Below, piece after piece: positions 1-5,510 of a stretch of DNA of 13,555 nucleotides. The notes beneath the pieces are model-generated. The model saw only the letters and a program-made list of their open reading frames with translations, was not told the origin of the DNA and searched no databases. Within the stretch, counting starts at the first letter, position 1, and each line of letters opens with the position of its first letter. The translations under genes and the position numbers were made by a program. The stretch covers positions 1 through 13,555 of the forward strand of contig RFSL01000011.1 in NCBI GenBank assembly GCA_009923965.1. The letters run 5' to 3'. This DNA comes from Flavobacteriia bacterium. GTDB lineage: Bacteria > Bacteroidota > Bacteroidia > Flavobacteriales_D > Crocinitomicaceae.

Positions 1-34
1 TATCACCAATTTTAACATGTAACTTCTTTTGCAT
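1..34 (-). CDS. rplX: 50S ribosomal protein L24 (uL24), 5' end only
   Basis: Only the first 11 codons are inside the window. They read MQKKLHVKIGD, which matches the L24 N-terminus leading into the KOW domain (a Lys-rich start, then V-K-x-G-D). The ATG lies 10 bases after the rplN stop codon. L24 following L14 is the standard spc-operon order, and position and sequence together support the call. L24 is an assembly-initiating protein of the large subunit that binds the 5' region of 23S rRNA. The rest of the gene lies beyond the window edge, so its integrity cannot be judged. Confidence 0.85.
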   Translation of the reverse strand, partial: MQKKLHVKIGD

Positions 35-44
35 CTTTATTTAA

Positions 45-413
45 TTATAACACCTCAGGTGCCAATGAAACAATTTTCATGTAATTATTTTCTCTTAATT
101 CTCTAGCTACAGGACCAAAAATACGCGTGCCTCTCATTTCACCAGTCTGATTAAGGATAACACATGCGTTATCATCAAAACGTATATAAGAACCATCTGG
201 TCGACGAACTTCTTTTCTTGTGCGAACAACAACAGCTTTCGCTACTGTTCCTTTTTTAACGCCGCCGTTCGGCATAGCACTTTTTACTGTAACCACAATC
301 TTGTCACCAACTGAAGCATATCTTCGTCTTGTTCCGCCTAATACGCGAATACACAACACCTCTTTAGCACCTGAATTGTCTGCGACTGATAGTCTGGATT
401 CTGTTTGTATCAT
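45..413 (-). CDS. rplN: 50S ribosomal protein L14 (uL14)
   Basis: This 122-residue protein has the usual L14 length and starts MIQTESRLSVADNSGAKE, the conserved N-terminus of the family. L14 is a beta-barrel protein that binds 23S rRNA and forms an intersubunit bridge with 16S rRNA. It is also the contact point for the silencing factor RsfS. The C-terminal part (ELRENNYMKIVSLAPEVL) is typical of the family. The gene sits between rpsQ (9-base gap) and rplX (10-base gap), as in most bacterial spc operons. It is the one start in the window with a good purine-rich AGGAG upstream, annotated separately. No anomalies are seen in the protein. Confidence 0.98.
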   Translation of the reverse strand: MIQTESRLSVADNSGAKEVLCIRVLGGTRRRYASVGDKIVVTVKSAMPNGGVKKGTVAKAVVVRTRKEVRRPDGSYIRFDDNACVILNQTGEMRGTRIFGPVARELRENNYMKIVSLAPEVL

Positions 414-415
414 TT

Positions 416-421
416 CTCCTT
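416..421 (-). promoter_or_regulatory. Shine-Dalgarno-like AAGGAG before rplN
   Basis: On the minus strand the bases before the rplN ATG read AAAAAGGAGAA, so AAGGAG ends two bases before the start codon. The other starts in the window show A-rich leaders without such a motif. The two-base gap is shorter than the usual spacing. In Bacteroidota the anti-Shine-Dalgarno of 16S rRNA is largely sequestered on the ribosome, so use of this site is uncertain. The motif is seen directly; its function is not established. Confidence 0.4.
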
Positions 422-422
422 T

Positions 423-680
423 TTATTTAGCTCTTTCGACAATTTCTACTAATCTCCAATTCTTAGTTTTACTCAATGGACGTGTTTCCATGATTTTAAC
501 AGTGTCACCAATGTTACAATCATTTTTCTCATCATGAGCAATAAACTTGGTAGTTTTCTTTACGAATTTCCCATATTTCGGATGTTTTACTTTTCGCTCA
601 ACAGAAACAACAATGGATTTTTCCATTTTGTCACTCATTACGACCCCGACTTTTTCTTTTCTTAAATTACGTGTTTCCAT
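423..680 (-). CDS. rpsQ: 30S ribosomal protein S17 (uS17)
   Basis: The 85-residue protein starts METRNLRKEKVGVVMSDKM and carries the S17 signature at about residues 58-73 (G-D-T-V-K-I-M-E-T-R-P-L-S-K-T-K). S17 is an OB-fold protein that binds 16S rRNA early in assembly of the small subunit and helps organise its 5' domain. The chosen start gives the family-typical N-terminus. It follows rpmC by 21 bases and precedes rplN by 9 bases, the canonical order. The ATG is preceded by an A/T-rich stretch rather than a Shine-Dalgarno site. Nothing unusual is seen. Confidence 0.98.
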   Translation of the reverse strand: METRNLRKEKVGVVMSDKMEKSIVVSVERKVKHPKYGKFVKKTTKFIAHDEKNDCNIGDTVKIMETRPLSKTKNWRLVEIVERAK

Positions 681-701
681 TTAGGCTTATTTTTTCAAGC
701 A

Positions 702-896
702 TTAAGCTTGATTCGAACGTTTTGTTAATTCTGTATTTAATCTAGCAATAACTTTACGCATACTTGTAATTCTCAATGGATTCTCAATTGGAGCCATTTT
801 ATGCGTTAATTTTAAGTTTACGTACTGATTCTGAAAATCACTTAATCGATTTTTCAAATCTTCGTTTGATAGCTTTAAAATCTCTACTTGTTTCAT
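702..896 (-). CDS. rpmC: 50S ribosomal protein L29 (uL29)
   Basis: This is a short 64-residue protein made of two predicted helices, as expected for L29. It begins MKQVEILKLSNEDLKNRL and has a second helix with R-x-x-x-x-R-K-V-I-A-R-L-N-T-E-L at about residues 43-58. L29 lies at the polypeptide exit of the large subunit next to L23, near the docking site for trigger factor and signal recognition particle. The gap from rplP is 9 bases and the gap to rpsQ is 21 bases. The start follows the A-rich stretch AAAAAAGAAAA with no Shine-Dalgarno motif. Family identity rests on length, sequence pattern and the invariant position between rplP and rpsQ. Confidence 0.96.
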   Translation of the reverse strand: MKQVEILKLSNEDLKNRLSDFQNQYVNLKLTHKMAPIENPLRITSMRKVIARLNTELTKRSNQA

Positions 897-905
897 TTTT
901 CTTTT

Positions 906-1331
906 TTAAACTGGTATAACATAATCGTTGCGAACAACGAATTTGCATTTAACTGGTAATTTTTGTGCTGCCAAACGCATTGCTTCTTTAGCAATTTCGT
1001 AAGAAACACCATCTGCTTCAAACATAATGCGTCCAGGTTTAATTACAGCTACCCAATGACTTGGAGCACCTTTACCTTTTCCCATTCGTACTTCTGCCGG
1101 CTTAGATGTTACCGGTTTGTCAGGGAAAATGCGAATCCACACTTTTCCTTCACGTTTCATATATCGAGTAACGGCGATACGTGAGGCTTCTATCTGTCTT
1201 GATGTAATCCATCCAGGTTCCAAACACTTAAGAGCAAATGAACCAAAAGAAATTGTAGATCCTCTTTGTGCTAATCCACGATTCCTTCCTTTTTGTACTC
1301 TTCTAAATTTTGTTCTCTTAGGTTGTAACAT
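906..1331 (-). CDS. rplP: 50S ribosomal protein L16 (uL16)
   Basis: At 141 residues it is close to the usual L16 length, and it starts MLQPKRTKFRRVQKGRNRG, the conserved N-terminus. The family core M-G-K-G-K-G lies at residues 83-88, followed by P-S-H-W-V-A-V-I-K-P-G. L16 sits at the base of the central protuberance, contacts the elbow of A- and P-site tRNAs and is a late assembly protein. Arg82, just before the M-G-K-G-K-G motif, corresponds to the arginine hydroxylated in E. coli L16; whether it is modified here is unknown. The 27-base gap from rpsC is the longest inside this operon. The upstream sequence AAATTAAGAGTA is shared with the rpsL leader. Confidence 0.98.
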   Translation of the reverse strand: MLQPKRTKFRRVQKGRNRGLAQRGSTISFGSFALKCLEPGWITSRQIEASRIAVTRYMKREGKVWIRIFPDKPVTSKPAEVRMGKGKGAPSHWVAVIKPGRIMFEADGVSYEIAKEAMRLAAQKLPVKCKFVVRNDYVIPV

Positions 1332-1358
1332 TACTCTTAATTTATTATCTTACTTAAT

Positions 1359-2093
1359 TTATTTTCTCTCTCTTCTCTTACCTGCATTAGGCTTTCGATC
1401 ATTTGCAAAATTAGTATTGTTATTATTTGCAGCAGTTGATACTCCAACGTTAGGAGACAAATCTCTTTTTCCGTAAACTTCACCTCTACAAATCCAAACT
1501 TTTATACCAAGACGGCCATACGTTGTATGTGCCTCTGCTAAAGCATAGTCAATATCAGCTCTAAATGTATGAAGTGGAGTTCTTCCATCCTTGTACATTT
1601 CTGAACGTGCCATTTCAGCGCCGTTTAGTCGACCAGATATTTTTATTTTTATTCCTTCAGCTCCCATTCTCATTGTACTTGCAATTGCCATTTTAATTGC
1701 TCTTCGGAATGAAATACGAGCTTCAAGTTGTCTTGCAACTCCATCTGCTACTAAACGAGAATCAAGTTCCGGACGTTTAACTTCGAAAATATTAATTTGA
1801 ATTTCTTTCTTCGTTAATTTTTTTAATTCTTCTTTAAGTTTATCAACTTCTTGACCACCTTTACCAATTATAACTCCTGGTCGCGCTGTATTGATAGTAA
1901 CAGTAACTAGTTTTAAAGTTCTTTCAATAATTATTTTGGAAATACTTGCTTTAGTTAAACGAGCATTTAAGTACTTACGAATTTGATCATCCTCAACAAT
2001 TTTGTCTTTGTAATCATTTCCACCATACCAATTAGATTCCCATCCGTGAATGTAGCCTAATCTATTTCCTATTGGATTTGTTTTTTGTCCCAT
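1359..2093 (-). CDS. rpsC: 30S ribosomal protein S3 (uS3)
   Basis: The 244-residue protein starts MGQKTNPIGNRLGY. A type II KH domain is marked by V-I-I-G-K-G-G at residues 74-80. The S3 C-terminal domain contains G-R-L-N-G-A-E-M-A-R-S-E near residues 154-165 and R-A-D-I-D-Y-A further on. S3 lines the mRNA entry tunnel on the head of the small subunit and contributes to the ribosomal helicase. The last 28 or so residues form a low-complexity basic tail with a run of Asn (N-N-N-N-T-N) ending in K-R-R-E-R-K, longer than the E. coli tail. It lies 10 bases after rplV and 27 bases before rplP. Confidence 0.98.
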   Translation of the reverse strand: MGQKTNPIGNRLGYIHGWESNWYGGNDYKDKIVEDDQIRKYLNARLTKASISKIIIERTLKLVTVTINTARPGVIIGKGGQEVDKLKEELKKLTKKEIQINIFEVKRPELDSRLVADGVARQLEARISFRRAIKMAIASTMRMGAEGIKIKISGRLNGAEMARSEMYKDGRTPLHTFRADIDYALAEAHTTYGRLGIKVWICRGEVYGKRDLSPNVGVSTAANNNNTNFANDRKPNAGKRRERK

Positions 2094-2103
2094 TTCTTAC
2101 TAC

Positions 2104-2499
2104 TTATTTGGTTCCATCAACTACGATGGTAACATGGTTTGATCTTTTTCTAATTCTGTGCGCTCTACCTTGAGGTGCAGGTTGTATTCTCTTTAACATT
2201 GCTCCACCACCAACTTCGATAGATCGAACAACTAAATTTTCTTGTGTTATGTCTGCTCCTTCATTTTTCTGTTCCCAATTAGAGATTGCAGAACGTAACA
2301 ACTTACCTAAGCTAACCGAAGCAATTTTTCCATTAAAATGAAGAATATTTAAAGCTTTATTCACTTCCATTCCTCTAATTAAATCTGCAACCAATCTCAT
2401 TTTACGTGGTGAAATATTTGAATTATTCAACTTTGCAAACGCAATTGATTTTTTATTTTCCTTAATACTTTCAGCTCTTAGCCTTTTTCTTGCTCCCAT
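2104..2499 (-). CDS. rplV: 50S ribosomal protein L22 (uL22)
   Basis: This is a 131-residue protein with the L22 fold signature I-S-P-R-K-M-R-L-V-A-D-L-I-R-G at residues 29-43. The long beta-hairpin at about residues 98-123 (G-G-A-M-L-K-R-I-Q-P-A-P-Q-G-R-A) reaches the constriction of the nascent peptide exit tunnel. Together with L4 this loop affects macrolide action and translational arrest peptides, and it looks wild type. The N-terminus (MGARKRLRAESIKENKKS) adds about 20 basic residues before the core relative to E. coli L22. That extension looks genuine because the ATG is the first available start after the rpsS stop region. The gap after rpsS is 13 bases. Confidence 0.97.
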   Translation of the reverse strand: MGARKRLRAESIKENKKSIAFAKLNNSNISPRKMRLVADLIRGMEVNKALNILHFNGKIASVSLGKLLRSAISNWEQKNEGADITQENLVVRSIEVGGGAMLKRIQPAPQGRAHRIRKRSNHVTIVVDGTK

Positions 2500-2512
2500 G
2501 AGTATCTAATTT

Positions 2513-2791
2513 CTATCGTTTTTTATCTTTTTTGTTTCCTCCATGTCCTCGGAAGTTTCTCGTTGGAGAGAATTCACCAAGTTTGTGACCAACCATATTT
2601 TCAGTTGCAAAAACAGGAATAAATTTATTTCCATTATGTACAGCAAATGTTAAACCTACAAACTCAGGCGTAATAGTAGATGCGCGCGACCATGTTTTAA
2701 TTACTGCTTTACTCTTCGCAACTTGTGCATCATCAACTCTTTTCATCAATTTATAATGAACAAAAGGCGGTTTTTTTAGTGAACGACTCAT
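2513..2791 (-). CDS. rpsS: 30S ribosomal protein S19 (uS19)
   Basis: The 92-residue protein has the standard S19 length and the signature G-H-K-L-G-E-F-S-P-T-R-N-F-R-G-H near residues 69-84. The N-terminus MSRSLKKPPFVHYKLMKRV is typical. S19 sits in the head of the small subunit, pairs with S13 and contacts the large subunit's central protuberance. The basic tail (G-G-N-K-K-D-K-K-R) reaches toward the decoding region in known structures. The gene is 3 bases downstream of rplB, close enough for translational coupling, and uses TAG as its stop codon. No change at key positions is seen. Confidence 0.98.
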   Translation of the reverse strand: MSRSLKKPPFVHYKLMKRVDDAQVAKSKAVIKTWSRASTITPEFVGLTFAVHNGNKFIPVFATENMVGHKLGEFSPTRNFRGHGGNKKDKKR

Positions 2792-2794
2792 ATC

Positions 2795-3619
2795 CTATTT
2801 TTTTCTTCTTTCAATAATTAACTTATCTGAATACTTGCTTTTAGATCTTGTTTTAAATCCTTTTGCAGGTATTCCATTTCTTGATCTTGGGTGACCTCCT
2901 GAATTTCTTCCTTCACCACCACCCATTGGGTGATCAACAGGATTCATTACAACACCTCTTACTCTTGGTCTGCGACCTAACCATCTTGAACGACCAGCTT
3001 TACCAGAAACAGCTAAATTGTGCTCTGAATTTGAAACCGATCCAATAGTTGCGATACATGTAACTAAAATCATTCTAGTTTCACCTGAAGGCATCTTTAC
3101 AATTGCATATTTACCATCACGTGCATTAAGTTGCGCATACGTTCCAGCTCCTCTTGCAATTGAACCACCTTTACCAGGCTTCAATTCTATGTTATGGATT
3201 ACAGTACCAAGAGGAATATCTGATAAATACATTGCATTACCAATATTTGGTGTTGCAGTTTTTCCCGATAAAAGTTGATCTCCAACTTTCATTCCATTTG
3301 GAGCAATGATATATCTTTTTTCTCCGTCAGCATAAAATAATAAAGCAATATTAGCAGTACGATTTGGGTCATACTCAATTGTTTTAACAGTAGCAGGAAT
3401 ATCAAACTTATCGCGTTTGAAATCGATGATACGGTATTTTTGTTTGTGGCCACCACCAATGTATCTCATTGTCATTCGACCATCATTATTTCTACCACCG
3501 GATTTCTTCATGCTCGACACCAAACTCTTTTCTGGAGTCGATGCTGTTATACCCTTAAATTCCAATGCCACTTTGTGACGTTGACCTGGAGTTGTTGGTT
3601 TAAATTTCTTTAGACTCAT
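2795..3619 (-). CDS. rplB: 50S ribosomal protein L2 (uL2)
   Basis: At 274 residues it matches the family length. The OB-fold and SH3-like core are followed by the highly conserved segment V-D-H-P-M-G-G-G-E-G-R-N-S-G-G-H-P at residues 228-244. His230 corresponds to E. coli His229, which is implicated in peptidyl transferase centre function and subunit association. L2 is a primary 23S rRNA binder near the catalytic centre. The extended N-terminal (from MSLKKFKPTTPGQRHK) and C-terminal (R-S-K-S-K-Y-S-D-K-L-I-I) tails are basic, as expected. It lies 9 bases after rplW and 3 bases before rpsS, and its stop codon is TAG. Confidence 0.99.
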   Translation of the reverse strand: MSLKKFKPTTPGQRHKVALEFKGITASTPEKSLVSSMKKSGGRNNDGRMTMRYIGGGHKQKYRIIDFKRDKFDIPATVKTIEYDPNRTANIALLFYADGEKRYIIAPNGMKVGDQLLSGKTATPNIGNAMYLSDIPLGTVIHNIELKPGKGGSIARGAGTYAQLNARDGKYAIVKMPSGETRMILVTCIATIGSVSNSEHNLAVSGKAGRSRWLGRRPRVRGVVMNPVDHPMGGGEGRNSGGHPRSRNGIPAKGFKTRSKSKYSDKLIIERRKK

Positions 3620-3628
3620 TGCCTTTTC

Positions 3629-3925
3629 TTAATAATTATTAAATAAATCTATAGTTTGACCATCTGCAACAGAGACTATCGCTTTTTTCCATTGTTTACT
3701 TTTTTGCTCAATAACACCTTTGTTTGTGTATTTTGCAGAAGAAGCACCACCACCATAATTCATTGTGCGAACATCAACAACATTGATACCATACATTTTC
3801 TCAACGGCTTTCTTAATTTCTAACTTATTTGCTTTTTTGTCAACTTCAAATGTGAAGCGATTTAGTGATTCACTACACATTGTAGCTTTCTCAGTAATGA
3901 CAGGTTTTCTTATAATTGTCTGCAT
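3629..3925 (-). CDS. rplW: 50S ribosomal protein L23 (uL23)
   Basis: The 98-residue protein starts MQTIIRKPVITEKATMCSE, with the family hallmark P-V-I-T-E-K. It continues with F-E-V-D-K-K-A-N-K-L-E-I-K-K-A-V-E at about residues 26-42. L23 surrounds the exit of the peptide tunnel and is the principal docking site for trigger factor and signal recognition particle. The beta-hairpin region is intact (V-V-D-V-R-T-M-N-Y). The gap from rplD is only 5 bases and the gap to rplB is 9 bases, the standard S10-operon order L4-L23-L2. No anomalies are seen. Confidence 0.98.
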   Translation of the reverse strand: MQTIIRKPVITEKATMCSESLNRFTFEVDKKANKLEIKKAVEKMYGINVVDVRTMNYGGGASSAKYTNKGVIEQKSKQWKKAIVSVADGQTIDLFNNY

Positions 3926-3930
3926 GATGA

Positions 3931-4557
3931 TTAATTAAGTATCATTTCTATTTTTTTAACTGCACCTTCAGCTAAAATAATTTTTTTGGCATTCAACAAA
4001 TCATAGGTATTAAATGAGTCTGCTGTTACGACCTTTACTTTCTTAAGGTTTCGTGATGCCAAGTAAACATTATCTGTATTTTCAGCAAGAATAAAAAGTA
4101 CTTTTTGATCGTCTAATTTCAATGAAGTAATTAATGTCTTGAAATCTTTTGTTTTAGCTTCTGCAAAATTGATATCTTGCATTACAAGAATAGCGTCATT
4201 TTTTGCTTTAAAGGCAAATGCAGACTTACGAGCTAATCTTTTAAGCTTAATGTTTAATTTGAAGTGGTAATTTCTAGGACGTGGTCCAAAAATTCTTCCA
4301 CCACCAACACGTGTTCCTGATTTTACACTACCAGCACGAGCTCCACCTGTTCCTTTTTGTTTTTTTATTTTTCTTGTAGAACCAGCAATTTCTGCACGTT
4401 CTTTAGATTTGTGTGTTCCTTGACGTTTATTCGCTAAATGTTGTTTAACATCTAAGTAAATAGCATGGTTATTTGGTTCGATACCAAAAATGTCGTCTGA
4501 AAGTGTTACGGATTTAGCTGTAACTGTTCCTGTTGCGTCGTATATTTTTGCTTTCAT
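3931..4557 (-). CDS. rplD: 50S ribosomal protein L4 (uL4)
   Basis: This 208-residue protein has the long basic loop of L4 at about residues 46-97, including Q-K-G-T-G-G-A-R-A-G-S and G-G-G-R-I-F-G-P-R-P-R. The loop reaches the exit-tunnel constriction opposite L22. Its start codon shares one base with the rplC stop codon (TAATG), which suggests translational coupling. In E. coli L4 represses its own operon by binding the S10 leader. Here rpsJ is only 14 bases after fusA, so that leader is absent and any L4 feedback must act elsewhere. Loop residues known for macrolide resistance in other species look unaltered. Confidence 0.98.
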   Translation of the reverse strand: MKAKIYDATGTVTAKSVTLSDDIFGIEPNNHAIYLDVKQHLANKRQGTHKSKERAEIAGSTRKIKKQKGTGGARAGSVKSGTRVGGGRIFGPRPRNYHFKLNIKLKRLARKSAFAFKAKNDAILVMQDINFAEAKTKDFKTLITSLKLDDQKVLFILAENTDNVYLASRNLKKVKVVTADSFNTYDLLNAKKIILAEGAVKKIEMILN

Positions 4558-5171
4558 TACCTTCTAATTGTTAAAGTTGAACCATTTGCTCCTGGAACAG
4601 AACCTTTTACGATAAGGATATTCTTTTCAGCAATTACTTTTAATATTTGTAGGTTTGAGGCCATTCTATTTTTGTTACCCATTTGCCCACCCATTCGCAT
4701 TCCTTTGAATACACGTGCAGGGTAAGAACAAGCGCCAATAGATCCTGGAGCACGAAGACGATTGTGCTGTCCGTGTGTCGCTTGACCAACTCCAGCAAAT
4801 CCGTGTCGTCTCACAACACCTTGAAAACCTTTTCCTTTTGTAGTACCTACGACATCAACGAATTCTCCTTCAGCGAAGATAGCTACATCAATTTTATCAC
4901 CAATCGTTACGTTATCAAAACCTTTGAACTCCACCAATTTTGCTTTAGGTGTTGTACTGGCATTTTTAAAGTGACCTTTCATTGCGTTTGGAGTATTCTT
5001 TTCTTTCTTTTCTCCAAATCCCAATTGAACGGCCTCGTAACCATCTCTGTCTTGTGTCTTAACCTGAGTTACAACACAAGGACCTGCTTCTATCACTGTG
5101 CATGGTAATGATTTACCCTCGGCACTGTAGATGCTAGTCATTCCGACTTTTCGACCAATAATTCCTGGCAT
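4557..5171 (-). CDS. rplC: 50S ribosomal protein L3 (uL3)
   Basis: The 204-residue protein starts MPGIIGRKVGMTSIYSAEG and has the L3 core F-Q-G-V-V-R-R-H-G-F at residues 116-125, then G-M-R-M-G-G-Q-M-G-N at 157-166. L3 is an early 23S rRNA binder whose central loop reaches the peptidyl transferase centre. At residues 143-147 it reads G-S-I-G-A, where E. coli has G-S-I-G-Q with the glutamine methylated by PrmB; that target is absent. The gene is 19 bases downstream of rpsJ and overlaps the start of rplD by one base. Function is certain from sequence and context. Confidence 0.98.
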   Translation of the reverse strand: MPGIIGRKVGMTSIYSAEGKSLPCTVIEAGPCVVTQVKTQDRDGYEAVQLGFGEKKEKNTPNAMKGHFKNASTTPKAKLVEFKGFDNVTIGDKIDVAIFAEGEFVDVVGTTKGKGFQGVVRRHGFAGVGQATHGQHNRLRAPGSIGACSYPARVFKGMRMGGQMGNKNRMASNLQILKVIAEKNILIVKGSVPGANGSTLTIRR

Positions 5172-5190
5172 ATTCTTGTTATTAATTTAT

Positions 5191-5496
5191 TTACACTTTA
5201 ATTTCAACATCCACTCCACTTGGAAGCTCTAACTTCATCAATGCATCTACTGTTTTAGATGAGCTGCTATAAATGTCTAGCAATCTTTTGTAGGCACACA
5301 ATTCAAATTGCTCTCGCGCTTTTTTCATTACGTGCGGAGAACGCAATACAGTATAAATTCTTTTGTGCGTTGGAAGAGGAATTGGACCACTTACAATTGC
5401 ACCAGTAGACTTTACTGTTTTTACGATTTTCTCAGCCGATTTATCCAAAAGGTTGTGATCGTATGATTTTAATTTTATTCTAATTTTTTGACTCAT
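5191..5496 (-). CDS. rpsJ: 30S ribosomal protein S10 (uS10, NusE)
   Basis: The 101-residue protein starts MSQKIRIKLKSYDHNLLD. It holds the S10 signature V-S-G-P-I-P-L-P-T-H at residues 35-44, followed by the loop that reaches the decoding site. S10 is part of the head of the small subunit. As NusE it also pairs with NusB in transcription antitermination and links NusG to the ribosome. In E. coli rpsJ begins a separate S10 operon behind a regulatory leader. Here it starts 14 bases after fusA with no room for a promoter, so it is expressed from the upstream str promoter. The start follows AAAAGAAG, a purine-rich but weak context. Confidence 0.99.
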   Translation of the reverse strand: MSQKIRIKLKSYDHNLLDKSAEKIVKTVKSTGAIVSGPIPLPTHKRIYTVLRSPHVMKKAREQFELCAYKRLLDIYSSSSKTVDALMKLELPSGVDVEIKV

Positions 5497-5510
5497 CTTC
5501 TTTTAGTTTA

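Noticed and set aside
1359..1450. The Asn-rich basic tail of S3 as a sign of frameshift or fusion
   Set aside because: The frame continues smoothly to a stop, and the tail ends in Lys/Arg as expected for rRNA contact. Variable low-complexity tails are common in S3.
1117..1476. Plus-strand open frame of 119 codons across the rplP-rpsC junction, with a hydrophobic C-terminal half
   Set aside because: It is antisense to two ribosomal protein genes. The hydrophobic run arises from the complement of the Asn- and Lys-rich rpsC tail, not from a real membrane protein.
4683..5108. Plus-strand open frame of 141 codons inside rplC
   Set aside because: It lies fully antisense to a certain L3 gene, its translation is Ser/Cys/Phe-rich with no family resemblance, and no promoter motif precedes it.
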